Shown: positions 44,196 through 53,305, numbered from the stretch's first letter. The stretch: DNA of 64,000 nt from Butyrivibrio sp. MB2005 (GCF_000424285.1 NZ_AUJP01000015.1:1-64000); one strand, 5' to 3'. Made by a program: numbers and translations. The notes: generated by a model not told the origin, from the sequence alone.

Positions 44196-45238
44196 TTGTT
44201 CTCCTCTATGTATTTATAAAGTTCATCTGCCATCATTTTTTGTCCCTTTTTATTAAGGTGTCCCAAGCCCACGGAGGTATTTGTAAAACCGTAGGCGAGA
44301 GTGTTGTTATCATAGTACTCCGAAGCAAATCGCTCTGACATATCGATGTAGCTTATTCCGACTTCATCGCAAAGTCTTTCATACTGAAGGCTGTCATTGT
44401 CTGTATTGTCGTATGTAAGGACGCCCTCGTGATCAAGTCTCATTGTGGGATGGAAAATGATTATTATATGAGTTCCATTCTCATCCGCCTTCGCTTTTAT
44501 CTTGGAAAGCACTTCCCTTAGAAGCTCTTCATTGCAAAGATTATCTTCTTTTTTCTCTTCGATTACTGTTTCTGTGGCAGCGCCTGCTTTTTCAAAAGAT
44601 ATTATTTTATCCTTTATTTCGCTTGGCCCGATTATTTCCTTGAAGCTCTCAAGCTGATAGTACATCTGTCTGAGGAAAGGATTTTTCTGAAGCGCACCTA
44701 TTATGCCACCTGCGTGGGAGCCTATGGTTTCTACAGTGCCATCAAGCATCTGATTAAGCTCTTCGTATGTGAAGTGAAGATAACCCGTCTCAATTACCAC
44801 ATATTTTGAAGGCTTATATTTGTCCATGGCCGCATCAAAGTTATTAACGCAGGTTGCAAAGTAGTGGCCTGACACGCCTATGTCATAGATTCTAAGATCC
44901 GGCAGACTTTCTGACAGCAGCGCTGCAGAAGAATAACCGGTGGGCACATTGGATGCCTCCATCTGAGAAGAACCCATTATGAGAATATCTATATCCTCTC
45001 CCTCTACATAATCTGTAGTATCATAGTACCCCTCATTATTGGTCTTGCCATAGGAAAAACCTTCAGTCATCTGTGAATGGAAGGTTTTGGGTTCCCATCT
45101 GTAATCAGTGGCACCATCAGGGTCATCATAATGTACCGGTGTATTAGAATAGAAAAAGCAAAAAGCAGTTAATACGCAAAATGCAATTATCATGGATAAT
45201 AGTATTTTGCCTGCCTTATTAAAAAAATTTGAAATCAT
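44192..45238 (-). CDS. SGNH-hydrolase-like membrane-anchored protein (acyltransferase partner)
   Basis: The 348-residue protein has an N-terminal membrane anchor (ILLSMIIAFCVLTAFCFF) and an outside domain. DILIMGSSQMEAS supplies the GDS-like serine, and GLGHLNKKGQKMM near the end supplies the His, as in SGNH/GDSL and DltD/AlgX-type proteins. It probably completes acyl transfer from the MBOAT partner to an exported polymer. GAGG upstream of the ATG may pair with the tail of the tRNA-Arg terminator just before it. No independent promoter is clear. Confidence 0.75.
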   Translation of the reverse strand: MISNFFNKAGKILLSMIIAFCVLTAFCFFYSNTPVHYDDPDGATDYRWEPKTFHSQMTEGFSYGKTNNEGYYDTTDYVEGEDIDILIMGSSQMEASNVPTGYSSAALLSESLPDLRIYDIGVSGHYFATCVNNFDAAMDKYKPSKYVVIETGYLHFTYEELNQMLDGTVETIGSHAGGIIGALQKNPFLRQMYYQLESFKEIIGPSEIKDKIISFEKAGAATETVIEEKKEDNLCNEELLREVLSKIKAKADENGTHIIIIFHPTMRLDHEGVLTYDNTDNDSLQYERLCDEVGISYIDMSERFASEYYDNNTLAYGFTNTSVGLGHLNKKGQKMMADELYKYIEENK

Positions 45239-45272
45239 TAAAAGACCTCGTTTATCAAATATCTACGTATAC

Positions 45273-45299
45273 AAAACGAGGAAGCCTTTTGGCTTCCTC
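45273..45299 (-). terminator. terminator after tRNA-Arg
   Basis: A 9-bp stem, GAGGAAGCC/GGCTTCCTC, with an AAAA loop (45278-45299), followed on the minus strand by GTTTTG. It lies nine bases after the tRNA-Arg 3' end. The right arm and tail (CCTCGTTT) can also pair with AAACGAGG at the ribosome site of the next gene. Confidence 0.85.
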
Positions 45300-45307
45300 T
45301 CTCTAAA

Positions 45308-45381
45308 CGTTCCCGATGTGATTCGAACACACGACCTTCCGCTTAGGAGGCGGACGCTCTATCCAGCTGAGCTACGAGAAC
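45308..45381 (-). tRNA. tRNA-Arg (anticodon CCU)
   Basis: The minus-strand 74-mer folds as a canonical tRNA: acceptor GTTCTCG/CGGGAAC, D arm GCTC/GAGC, anticodon loop CTCCTAA giving CCU, T arm GTGTG-TTCGAAT-CACAT, discriminator G, no encoded CCA. It reads AGG codons. A promoter lies at 45412-45440. Confidence 0.97.
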
Positions 45382-45383
45382 TC

Positions 45384-45410
45384 ACTAAGCGCTATTTATA
45401 CGCGCTTAGT
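45384..45410 (-). promoter_or_regulatory. 9-bp inverted repeat at the tRNA-Arg transcription start
   Basis: Perfect arms ACTAAGCGC (45384-45392) and GCGCTTAGT (45402-45410) enclose an AT-rich loop. It starts two bases after the -10 and ends three bases before the tRNA. No T-tract follows on the minus strand, so it is not a standard terminator of the upstream membrane-protein gene. It may be a 5' leader hairpin or an operator. Confidence 0.5.
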
Positions 45411-45411
45411 T

Positions 45412-45440
45412 ATTTTATCACAGCAGTTTTTATTGTTCAA
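45412..45440 (-). promoter_or_regulatory. promoter of tRNA-Arg
   Basis: The minus strand reads TTGAAC (45435-45440), 17 bases, TAAAAT (45412-45417). The -10 is 5/6 and spacing is optimal. It lies between the stop of the upstream membrane-protein gene and the tRNA. Confidence 0.65.
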
Positions 45441-45454
45441 CTGTGCTTTTTGCT

Positions 45455-47755
45455 TTACGCCTTAGGGTTCCCTTTTCGCTTGCAGCAAATGATCAGAATC
45501 GCAATTGCTGTTGCAAGGGATATGATCTGAGAAAGTCTCCAGGTAAAGGGCTCGCTAAAGTAAACCTTCACATTTCCGCTAAAGCCTGCGGGAATCTCGA
45601 CTGCCACGCGTTTTGATTCAGACTCTGTCACTGTAAGTGATTTACCATCGCTCTTTGCCTTATATTTTTTATAGCTCCAAAGAGGGAACTCTGCTGTTAT
45701 ATCCTGTCCGCTCTCATTATTTATTTCAGCAGTGATGGTTGTTGCCTTTCTCTGTGTGATGCTGCCAGACACACCCTCTACTTCAGGAAGTGAAAGCTCT
45801 GATTCTCTGTAGGCAAGACTTGCCTGGGCTCCTATAATTCCAAATTCATCAAGACCATCGAAATAGCATTTTCCTGAATCAACTGCAGAAACGGTATGAG
45901 CAACTCTAAATACCTCATCATAGTAAGTAAGATCCTGACCTATTGTAAGAATGGTCAGACAAAATGCTATGATAGCAGCAAGCTCCATGCCAAAGGCTTT
46001 TCCTTCTTTTACAAGGTTATCCTCCAATGCACCAAGGGAAAGTACTGTAAGCAGCACCACGAGTACACATATCACTCCAAGGAAATGCCATGGAAACTGA
46101 AGTATCTCAAGAGCTGAGTACAATTTTTCCGGAAGAAGCCTGTAAACATCATAGTATGGGAACCACTTTGTGCACATTATAAGAAGTACAACTGTGCATA
46201 AAAGAAGCTTTACTACCGTATTTTTCAGTTTTCCAAAATAGCCTTTTCCAAGAACTGCTGCGCAGATGAAAAGCGCTACAAGTGATGAAAAGCCAAGTGC
46301 TGCCCAGCCTGCCGTATACTGCATGCTATCAGGTTTTGTCATGAAAAGATATTCCGGCTCTGTGGCATTGCCCCAAAGAATATATCCATGCTCACCCATA
46401 AGCATCGGCACGTTTATAAGGTAGTCCACAACTGGAAGCATGAAGTGTAATCCAAGAAGAATCGTAAGTCCCAGTGTCTTAAGGAGCTTTATAAATATCT
46501 TTTTGGAAAATGTCAGCTTAAAAAATACAAAGCAGATAACCGGAATAACCATCGCCAGTATAAAGGTTGAGTGAACATGGGTCTCGATAGTCATATCGAT
46601 TCCAACAGCCATCTCAATTATGCCGATATTTCCGGAAAGCTTCTCGTTATCTGTATATATATCCCACATTCCAAGCAGGATAAGTGGCAAAAATGCGTAT
46701 GCTGCAAGCTCTCCAACAAGGGCACCTGAATAAATGCTGTGAAGATGGAAACCCATAAGTGAGTAAAGTGCAGCACCTGCAACGCCAAGATACTTTTTAT
46801 TTGTGATGTTTCCAAAGGCTTTGTATGAGATAAGTACTGCAATAACATTCATCATCAGAATGTAGAACTTATATGCAAAAGCCAGTGAAAAACCAAGAAC
46901 TATGAGTACTGCAGAAGGATAGAGGAACATTGATCCATACCCTACTCCGTCAGCATAGCCATAGCCGTTACACCATAAGGGATGTATTTTTACAGGAAAA
47001 ATGCCGCTTTTAATTCCATCAGCTATAGCGCAGAATCTGGTGAGATGATAGTTTAAGTCATCTCCAAAATATACACCCTTATGAACAAGAGGATAACTTG
47101 AAAGTGCAACTATTCCTAAAAGAAGTGCTGCAATTGTGGCATTTTCCTTAAGCCATTTATCTGTTTTTTCTTTATTGAAAACGAAGGCTGCTATGAGAAG
47201 ATCAATTATTACAAAAATGAACAGCCAAATGGTGAACTCGTGAAGTATTGTTTTGCCTCTAAGATATTCAATGTGAATATCTCCTACCATTATGTAATCT
47301 TCATCTGCAACAACAGGAAAATTTACTCTGAAATTCCCGGATCTGTTGATATACGCAAGATGTCTTCCTGTTTTATTCTCAGTATTATAGATTCCGATAA
47401 CATCGGATACTACATTATCTGCACCCTTGTTTCCGGAAAAATCATCTACCGATTCAATCTCGGAATAAACATCCTTTTTGGAATCCTCATAAACGTTATT
47501 GGTATCGTAGGTGTAGCTGATATCATAGATACCTTTTTCCAGATAAATGTTTTCTGTGGTAATCATCTGGCCGTTATGATAGGAGTGGTCACAATAGGCA
47601 CCCTTCTCATAACCGTTATCTTTTCCCATATATAACAGAAGATCATCCTGAAGGATGTCCGATGCCATTTGTCTGTTGAATGACATGGTATGTACTCCTA
47701 GAAGGATGATTTCTAATAAAATGATCAATGCAAAAAATATGCGTTTTTTATTCAT
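45455..47755 (-). CDS. large polytopic membrane protein, GT-C/YfhO-like
   Basis: The 766-residue protein has an N-terminal helix, an outside beta-rich domain (~30-170), at least ten further membrane helices, and a C-terminal outside domain before a last helix. The loop YFGDDLNYHLTR has the paired Asp typical of GT-C glycosyltransferases that use lipid-linked sugars; YfhO and 6-pyruvoyl-tetrahydropterin-synthase-related membrane proteins look alike. A role in decorating teichoic acid or exopolysaccharide is inference, fitting the nearby MBOAT/SGNH pair on the other side of the tRNA. Confidence 0.7.
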   Translation of the reverse strand: MNKKRIFFALIILLEIILLGVHTMSFNRQMASDILQDDLLLYMGKDNGYEKGAYCDHSYHNGQMITTENIYLEKGIYDISYTYDTNNVYEDSKKDVYSEIESVDDFSGNKGADNVVSDVIGIYNTENKTGRHLAYINRSGNFRVNFPVVADEDYIMVGDIHIEYLRGKTILHEFTIWLFIFVIIDLLIAAFVFNKEKTDKWLKENATIAALLLGIVALSSYPLVHKGVYFGDDLNYHLTRFCAIADGIKSGIFPVKIHPLWCNGYGYADGVGYGSMFLYPSAVLIVLGFSLAFAYKFYILMMNVIAVLISYKAFGNITNKKYLGVAGAALYSLMGFHLHSIYSGALVGELAAYAFLPLILLGMWDIYTDNEKLSGNIGIIEMAVGIDMTIETHVHSTFILAMVIPVICFVFFKLTFSKKIFIKLLKTLGLTILLGLHFMLPVVDYLINVPMLMGEHGYILWGNATEPEYLFMTKPDSMQYTAGWAALGFSSLVALFICAAVLGKGYFGKLKNTVVKLLLCTVVLLIMCTKWFPYYDVYRLLPEKLYSALEILQFPWHFLGVICVLVVLLTVLSLGALEDNLVKEGKAFGMELAAIIAFCLTILTIGQDLTYYDEVFRVAHTVSAVDSGKCYFDGLDEFGIIGAQASLAYRESELSLPEVEGVSGSITQRKATTITAEINNESGQDITAEFPLWSYKKYKAKSDGKSLTVTESESKRVAVEIPAGFSGNVKVYFSEPFTWRLSQIISLATAIAILIICCKRKGNPKA

Positions 47756-47809
47756 GATAATTTTTGATTTCCCCTGATTTTTTCATGTGCACGATTCGGT
47801 AAGCTAATA

Positions 47810-48694
47810 TCAATCCTCTGCGTAATTGACATAGCCCTGCATCCAGATATTCCCCTTAAATCTTCTACCTGGCATTGGCTCTCCGAGAAGATCCTTTCTG
47901 TTAATGCAAACATCAAATACAAGCTCGTTACAATTTATTGTCATAACCACAAGTGTCTGACCTGTAAGTCTGTTTGTCTCCTCGTGACAATCCATGATTT
48001 CTCCCATGACAGAATACTGATCACTTTCTACTCCGTAGGGCATAAAGTAATTGTCTACAAGAGTGTAGATATCAGTGGTCTTTATCTGCTTAGAAAGTGC
48101 ACTGTAGGTATCCATATCCTCTATGGACAAGGATTCCATTGCTGACTCATCGCCTTTCCTGGCTTTGTGCATCAGCTTCTCTCTCTCCCTTGTTCTCTTT
48201 CTGACAAACTTCTTGTCGCTGTCTGTTTTAGCAATAGGCATTACGACAGTTCCATTTGTGGAAAGAGCTGACATAGTAAGTGTAGTTCCTCGTATGGGGA
48301 ATTTATTTTCATTCTGCACCTTAATATAAGGAATCATATTTTGCAGATAAAAAATAATGGTAACTCCCACACGAAGATCATCACAGACACCGGCATAGGA
48401 TTCTCTTGAAGCGTGACGAGAAACTGTGATGTCTTCTTCTGTAGTTATGCCGGTACCTCTGATATATGGATAATAGTAGTCGTACATGAATTTGTCCTGC
48501 TCATTAAACTCGCCGCAGACACAAATTCCTATACCATCAGCGAAATCCTTGCAGAATTCTCCGAGCAACTTATCGCCATCCTTGGTAACATAGGATCTTG
48601 AATCTGCTTTCTGCACTGTCATTGCTATCAAATTCTGTATGTCTTCTCTGCTTTTTATATTTTCAAAGCCTATTGCCCGTAAATAATTATGCAT
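47810..48694 (-). CDS. DUF3881 family protein
   Basis: The 294-residue soluble protein starts MHNYLRAIGFENI, which I recall as the DUF3881 family of Lachnospiraceae; no function is known to me. It has a Lys/Arg-rich stretch in the middle (RKRTREREKLMHKARKG) and conserved-looking CINRKDLLGEP and GRRFKGNIWMQG near the end. The ATG at 48692-48694 has AAGGAGGTG about eight bases upstream; a GTG three codons earlier lies inside that site. It follows serS on the same strand. Confidence 0.75.
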   Translation of the reverse strand: MHNYLRAIGFENIKSREDIQNLIAMTVQKADSRSYVTKDGDKLLGEFCKDFADGIGICVCGEFNEQDKFMYDYYYPYIRGTGITTEEDITVSRHASRESYAGVCDDLRVGVTIIFYLQNMIPYIKVQNENKFPIRGTTLTMSALSTNGTVVMPIAKTDSDKKFVRKRTREREKLMHKARKGDESAMESLSIEDMDTYSALSKQIKTTDIYTLVDNYFMPYGVESDQYSVMGEIMDCHEETNRLTGQTLVVMTINCNELVFDVCINRKDLLGEPMPGRRFKGNIWMQGYVNYAED

Positions 48695-48738
48695 GGATTT
48701 CACCTCCTTTCATTTTTTCTAAAAATACTTCTATAGCT

Positions 48739-50025
48739 TTATTTTACAGGGATGAGTTTCTCTTTTCCACCCATATAAGGTCTAAGTGCAACAGGAATAT
48801 TAACTGATCCGTCTTCATTGAGGTTGTTCTCAAGGAATGCGATAAGCATACGAGGCGGAGCAACTACTGTGTTGTTAAGTGTGTGCGCAAGATAGTTTCC
48901 ATCTTTGCCCTTGATTCTGATCTTAAGTCTTCTTGCCTGAGCATCACCAAGGTTAGAGCAGCTTCCTACTTCGAAGTACTTCTTCTGTCTGGGTGACCAT
49001 GCTTCAACGTCGCAGGACTTGCACTTAAGATCTGCAAGATCTCCTGAGCAGCACTCAAGTGTACGAACAGGAATATCCATTGAACGGAAAAGATCAACAG
49101 TGTTCTGCCAAAGCTTGTCGTACCATACCTTTGACTCTTCAGGCTTACAAACTACGATCATCTCCTGCTTTTCAAACTGATGAATTCTGTAAACACCTCT
49201 CTCTTCGATGCCGTGTGCACCCTTCTCCTTACGGAAGCAGGGTGAATAGCTTGTAAGAGTCTGAGGAATATCAGCTTCTTCAATAATCTGCTCTTTGAAC
49301 TTACCGATCATTGAATGCTCACTTGTACCGATGAGGTAGAGATCCTCACCTTCAATCTTGTACATCATAGCTTCCATCTCAGGGAAACTCATAACACCTT
49401 CAACAACATTGCCGTGAATCATGAAAGGAGGAACGCAGTATGTAAATCCTCTGTCGATCATGAAATCTCTTGCATAAGAAATAACTGCAGAGTGAAGTCT
49501 TGCGATATCACCCATAAGATAATAGAAGCCATTACCTGCAACTCTTCTTGCTGCTTCAAAATCTATACCGTTGAATCTTTCCATTATATCTGTGTGATAA
49601 GGAATTTCGAAATCCGGAACTACAGGATCGCCAAACTTTTCAATCTCAACATTCTCGGAATCATCTTTTCCAATCGGGACACTCTCATCAATGATCTGAG
49701 GAATTACCATCATGATCTTAAGAACCTTCTCATCAACAACTTTCTGATTTTCCTCAAGCTCAGAGAGTCTTTTTGCATTAGCTGCAACCTCAGCCTTCTT
49801 TGCTTCAGCCTCTTCTTTTTTGCCCTGAGCCATTAAAGCTCCAATCTCTTTAGAAATCTTATTTCTGCTTGCGCGGAGATCATCTGCTTCCTGCTGATTT
49901 GCTCTTCTCTCGTTATCAAGTGCAATAACCTCATCTACAAGAGGAAGCTTTTCATCCTGGAACTTCTTCTTAATGTTTTCTTTTACTACTTCAGGATTTT
50001 CTCTTAAAAATTTGATATCTATCAT
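48739..50025 (-). CDS. serS: seryl-tRNA synthetase
   Basis: The 428-residue class II synthetase has the N-terminal coiled-coil arm that grips the long variable arm of tRNA-Ser (~30-100, Lys/Glu-rich), motif 2 SPCFRKEKGAHG, and motif 3 ending NTVVAPPRMLIAFLENN. It charges tRNA-Ser such as the one at the left end of the window. AAGGAG precedes the ATG. The 46-base gap upstream is too short for a T-box, so it is likely co-transcribed with the DUF4446 and par genes. Confidence 0.97.
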   Translation of the reverse strand: MIDIKFLRENPEVVKENIKKKFQDEKLPLVDEVIALDNERRANQQEADDLRASRNKISKEIGALMAQGKKEEAEAKKAEVAANAKRLSELEENQKVVDEKVLKIMMVIPQIIDESVPIGKDDSENVEIEKFGDPVVPDFEIPYHTDIMERFNGIDFEAARRVAGNGFYYLMGDIARLHSAVISYARDFMIDRGFTYCVPPFMIHGNVVEGVMSFPEMEAMMYKIEGEDLYLIGTSEHSMIGKFKEQIIEEADIPQTLTSYSPCFRKEKGAHGIEERGVYRIHQFEKQEMIVVCKPEESKVWYDKLWQNTVDLFRSMDIPVRTLECCSGDLADLKCKSCDVEAWSPRQKKYFEVGSCSNLGDAQARRLKIRIKGKDGNYLAHTLNNTVVAPPRMLIAFLENNLNEDGSVNIPVALRPYMGGKEKLIPVK

Positions 50026-50071
50026 TTTTGCATCTCCTTATTATGCTTAATTTTTCTGACATAAATTTGAA

Positions 50072-50581
50072 TTACCTGTAATTCATGGCTTCATCTAAAG
50101 CTATCTGTTCTTCTTCACCAAGCTCAAGATCACATTTTCCGTTTTTGATTTCCTTTGAATATGTGTAGTTACCATCTGTGCTGTGAACAGAATTTAATAA
50201 GAAACCATTGTTGTCTTCATCAAGAAGTGCAAGTGCATAACTTAGCTTTCCGCCCATCTGATTGAAGGCATCATATTTAATAATACCGATTTTCTGGAAA
50301 CAGTATGCCAATCTGTTGTAAATATTATTTATGTCTTTTTGATTCTTTTGTGTCGCTTTTTTGATAATCTCATTATCTTCAAAAAGAGCAACTATTTCAT
50401 CCTCAAGTGAAGCGGCTTCTTTACCCTTCATGAATTTGGATATCTGCACCTTGATACTCTTTATCTTTTTTCCCTGCATTATTATGATGACAAACAGGAT
50501 TATTATCAAGAGGATATTTGCTATAAGTACATAAGTAATATCCAGGCTGATTCCCATTGAATCTAATAAGTTACTGTTCAT
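50072..50581 (-). CDS. DUF4446 family membrane protein
   Basis: The 169-residue protein has one N-terminal membrane helix (VLIANILLIIILFVIIIM), a basic coiled-coil-like stretch, and a C-terminal domain YDAFNQMGGKLSYALALLDEDNNGFLLNSVH typical of the DUF4446 family. The family often follows parB in clostridia; its function is unknown. It starts 20 bases after parB with AGGGG upstream. Confidence 0.85.
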   Translation of the reverse strand: MNSNLLDSMGISLDITYVLIANILLIIILFVIIIMQGKKIKSIKVQISKFMKGKEAASLEDEIVALFEDNEIIKKATQKNQKDINNIYNRLAYCFQKIGIIKYDAFNQMGGKLSYALALLDEDNNGFLLNSVHSTDGNYTYSKEIKNGKCDLELGEEEQIALDEAMNYR

Positions 50582-50601
50582 TTATTTCCCCTACCCCATT
50601 T

Positions 50602-51498
50602 TTATTTGTAAAGTTTTTCTGCGATTCTCTCTAAATCATCTGTGCTGTAGAACTCTATCTCAATCTTACCGGTTCCTTCTCCCTTGGAAACAATCTCTAC
50701 CTTTGTTCCAATTGCCTGCTTACATCTCTCTTCAAGTTCTCTGTAAGCTGACTCAACACTTTCATTTTTGAGAACAGATTTTTTCTTCTTTTTATCCGGC
50801 TTACCAAGATTCTTAACAAGCTTCTCTGTTTCTCTTACATTAAGCTTTTTATCAAAAACTTCCTCAGCAATCTGAAGCTGCTCTTCCGGATTCTCGATAG
50901 ATATAAGTGCTCTTGCATGTCCCATGCTAAGCTTCTCATCTATAAGCATCTGTCTTACTTCATCGCAAAGCTTCAAAAGTCTGAGAGAGTTCGTAATAGT
51001 AACTCGGCTCTTTGAAACTTTCTCAGCAACAACGTCCTGGGTATACCCAAACTCATCGATGAATCTCTTATATGCAAGAGCTTCTTCAATAGGATTGAGG
51101 TCATCTCTCTGGAGGTTATCAATAAGAGCATACTCTGCAATTTCTTCCTCAGTGAGATTCTTTATGATTACAGGAACTTCTTTAAGACCTGCCTTCTTAG
51201 CAGCTCTCCATCTTCTCTCTCCTCCGATGATCTCATAGTGATCACCTCTATCCTGAACAATAAGAGGATTTATTATTCCATGCTGTTTGATTGAATCAGA
51301 AAGCTCGATGAGTTTATCTTCATCAAAAGTTTTTCTGGGCTGATCTCTGTTAGGTTCAACCTTTGTAATATTTACTGTTGTAACCTGTCCCTCTTCAGGA
51401 GTCTCGGAAGTATTTGTCTTTGATGCAGACTTAGGTGCCGGTGCTATAAGAGCATCAAGTCCTTTTCCAAGTCCGCGCTTTGCATTTTTAGGTGGCAT
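50602..51498 (-). CDS. parB: chromosome-partition protein ParB/Spo0J
   Basis: The 298-residue CTP-dependent DNA clamp has the GLGKGLDALI N-terminus (ParA-stimulating), the GGERRWRAAKKAG CTP-binding box, the helix-turn-helix TQDVVAEKVSKSRVTITNSLRLL that reads parS, and a C-terminal dimerisation domain after a Lys-rich linker. It loads at the parS sites listed nearby and recruits SMC for origin segregation. AGGAG precedes the ATG. A parS lies in the parA-parB gap, 27 bases upstream of its start. Confidence 0.97.
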   Translation of the reverse strand: MPPKNAKRGLGKGLDALIAPAPKSASKTNTSETPEEGQVTTVNITKVEPNRDQPRKTFDEDKLIELSDSIKQHGIINPLIVQDRGDHYEIIGGERRWRAAKKAGLKEVPVIIKNLTEEEIAEYALIDNLQRDDLNPIEEALAYKRFIDEFGYTQDVVAEKVSKSRVTITNSLRLLKLCDEVRQMLIDEKLSMGHARALISIENPEEQLQIAEEVFDKKLNVRETEKLVKNLGKPDKKKKKSVLKNESVESAYRELEERCKQAIGTKVEIVSKGEGTGKIEIEFYSTDDLERIAEKLYK

Positions 51499-51525
51499 AA
51501 TTCATCTCCTCTATATTTAGTATAA

Positions 51526-51541
51526 TGTTTCACGTGAAACA
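51526..51541. promoter_or_regulatory. parS site 1
   Basis: TGTTTCACGTGAAACA, a perfect match to the canonical 16-bp parS palindrome bound by ParB/Spo0J, lies between parA and parB. Confidence 0.95.
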
Positions 51542-51558
51542 CTAATAGTTGTAATTAA

Positions 51559-52323
51559 TTAAAATTTTCTTCCGATAACTTCATCTGCTAAAAGTCTGTA
51601 TGCTACAGCACCAGCTGACTTAGTATCATAAAGGTTAATCGGTATTCCATAGCTGGGTGCTTCTGCAAGTCTGATATTTCTGGGAATGATTGTTTTATAA
51701 ACATTCTCATTGATATGATCTTTTACATTCTCAACAACCTGCAATGAAAGATTTGTTCTGGAATCGTACATGGTAAAGATTACGCCTTCCATCTCAAGAT
51801 CATTATTCAGTCTGTCCTTTACAAGATTAACTGTACGTACTAACTGACTAAGTCCTTCCAAAGCGTAGTACTCACACTGGATAGGAACAAGAACTGTATT
51901 TGCAGTAGTCATTGCATTTATAGTAAGCATACTAAGTGAAGGAGGACAATCGATTATAATAAAATCATAGTTGTCTCTGATTTTCTCAATTGCATTCTTT
52001 AAGATATATTCCTTCTCTTCCATATCAATAAGTTCGATCTCAACAGCAGCGAGATCAACATTGGCAGGAATAATATCAAGTCCGTCTACTACATTCTTAA
52101 TAAGAACATCTTCGACATCGGCCTGTCCTATAAGTAATTCATAAATAGTATTTTCTAATTCATTCTTATCAAGTCCAAAACCACTGGTGGTATTTCCCTG
52201 AGGATCTGTATCAATAACCAGAACTTTTTTCCCTTTTTCTGCCAGGGTAGCAGATAGATTAATAGATGTAGTTGTCTTACCAACTCCGCCTTTCTGATTG
52301 GCGATTGCAATTGCTCTTCCCAT
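51559..52323 (-). CDS. parA: chromosome-partition ATPase ParA/Soj
   Basis: The 254-residue protein begins MGRAIAIANQKGGVGKTT with the deviant Walker A (KGGVGKT). DTDPQGNTTSG and IIDCPPSLSMLT are the A' and Walker B motifs. It dimerises on ATP, binds DNA and is regulated by ParB; in Firmicutes Soj also controls DnaA. I took the ATG at 52321-52323 because GGGAG lies upstream; the frame is open for 11 more codons without a ribosome site. Confidence 0.97.
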   Translation of the reverse strand: MGRAIAIANQKGGVGKTTTSINLSATLAEKGKKVLVIDTDPQGNTTSGFGLDKNELENTIYELLIGQADVEDVLIKNVVDGLDIIPANVDLAAVEIELIDMEEKEYILKNAIEKIRDNYDFIIIDCPPSLSMLTINAMTTANTVLVPIQCEYYALEGLSQLVRTVNLVKDRLNNDLEMEGVIFTMYDSRTNLSLQVVENVKDHINENVYKTIIPRNIRLAEAPSYGIPINLYDTKSAGAVAYRLLADEVIGRKF

Positions 52324-52434
52324 ATTGCTATATCTCCCTCTTATTATTAAACTCAATTTTGTATTATATCATAATTATAGAATTATTTTATTGGCAAATT
52401 GTTTAAATTATGTACTCAATTTTCTTGTAATTTA

Positions 52435-52442
52435 TGTTTCAC
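52435..52442. promoter_or_regulatory. parS half-site
   Basis: TGTTTCAC is one full arm of parS followed by AAATAAAA, so only half the palindrome is present. It may be a decayed site in the parA upstream region. Confidence 0.3.
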
Positions 52443-52472
52443 AAATAAAAACAACTATATATTGGGTTAAAA

Positions 52473-52488
52473 TGTTTCACGTGAAACA
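52473..52488. promoter_or_regulatory. parS site 2
   Basis: TGTTTCACGTGAAACA, a perfect 16-bp parS, lies between rsmG and parA, 150 bases upstream of the parA start. Confidence 0.95.
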
Positions 52489-52520
52489 ATTACTTGTGAG
52501 AAAATATTTTCAAATTGTAA

Positions 52521-52536
52521 TGTTTCACGTGAAACT
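52521..52536. promoter_or_regulatory. parS site 3
   Basis: TGTTTCACGTGAAACT matches parS at 15 of 16 positions. It lies four bases beyond the rsmG stop codon and 32 bases from site 2, so two ParB clamps could load side by side. Confidence 0.9.
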
Positions 52537-52539
52537 TTT

Positions 52540-53274
52540 TTATAAAGGTTTCTTCTGTGGAGTACCTGCTTTTCTTGGATACTTATGTGGAGTGTTTTGT
52601 CTCTTCTTGATTATACAGATAATTCTTTTCACATCAGTACCCGGGAGATTGAATTCTTCCACAGAATCAGTCTTACCACCAAGTATAAATATAGCATTGG
52701 AAGCTTCATCAATTTCTTCTTTTGCTTTGTCTCCTTTATATGAAATAAAAGCTCCATCAACCTTTATGTATGGAAGGCAATATTCACATAAAGTAGAAAA
52801 TCTTGCAACTGCTCTTGAAACGCATATATCAAATTTTTCTCTGAGTTCACCGGTCTTATAATCAGAATAATCTTCTGCTCTTCCATGTACAGTAGTTATT
52901 GATCCGGCACTATTTAGATCAAGTTCTTTTATCACTTCATCAAGGAAGTTCAATCTCTTTTGAAGTGAATCCAATAAGGTAACATGTAATTCAGGAAAAA
53001 CAATCTTCAGAACAATTCCAGGAAAGCCGGCACCTGTTCCAACATCAATAAGTGATAGATCCTTTTTAGTAAAATCAAAATACTTGGCTGATGAAATACT
53101 ATCAGTAAAATGTAATTTACATACTTCATCAAATTCTGTTATGCCGGTAAGATTCATTCTGGTATTCCAATCCACCAACATTTCAAAATATTTATCAAAC
53201 TGATTAAGTTGTTTTTCTGAAAGACTAATGCCAAAGGATTTAAAGTCTTCTATCATAGTATCAAAACTATGCAT
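52540..53274 (-). CDS. rsmG: 16S rRNA (guanine527-N7)-methyltransferase
   Basis: The 244-residue enzyme has the SAM motif LIDVGTGAGFPGIVLKI, the DSLQKRLNFLDEV segment and the VSRAVARFSTLCEYCLPYI block of the RsmG/GidB family. It methylates G527 of 16S rRNA; loss gives low-level streptomycin resistance. AAGGAG precedes the ATG. A Lys/Pro-rich tail (KKRQNTPHKYPRK) extends the C-terminus. It lies between parS sites 3 and 4. Confidence 0.96.
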   Translation of the reverse strand: MHSFDTMIEDFKSFGISLSEKQLNQFDKYFEMLVDWNTRMNLTGITEFDEVCKLHFTDSISSAKYFDFTKKDLSLIDVGTGAGFPGIVLKIVFPELHVTLLDSLQKRLNFLDEVIKELDLNSAGSITTVHGRAEDYSDYKTGELREKFDICVSRAVARFSTLCEYCLPYIKVDGAFISYKGDKAKEEIDEASNAIFILGGKTDSVEEFNLPGTDVKRIICIIKKRQNTPHKYPRKAGTPQKKPL

Positions 53275-53305
53275 TTAAATATCTCCTTAAAAATACAATA
53301 TATAG

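Noticed and set aside
50026..50071. T-box leader for serS
   Set aside because: The gap to the upstream gene is only 46 bases, too short for a T-box.
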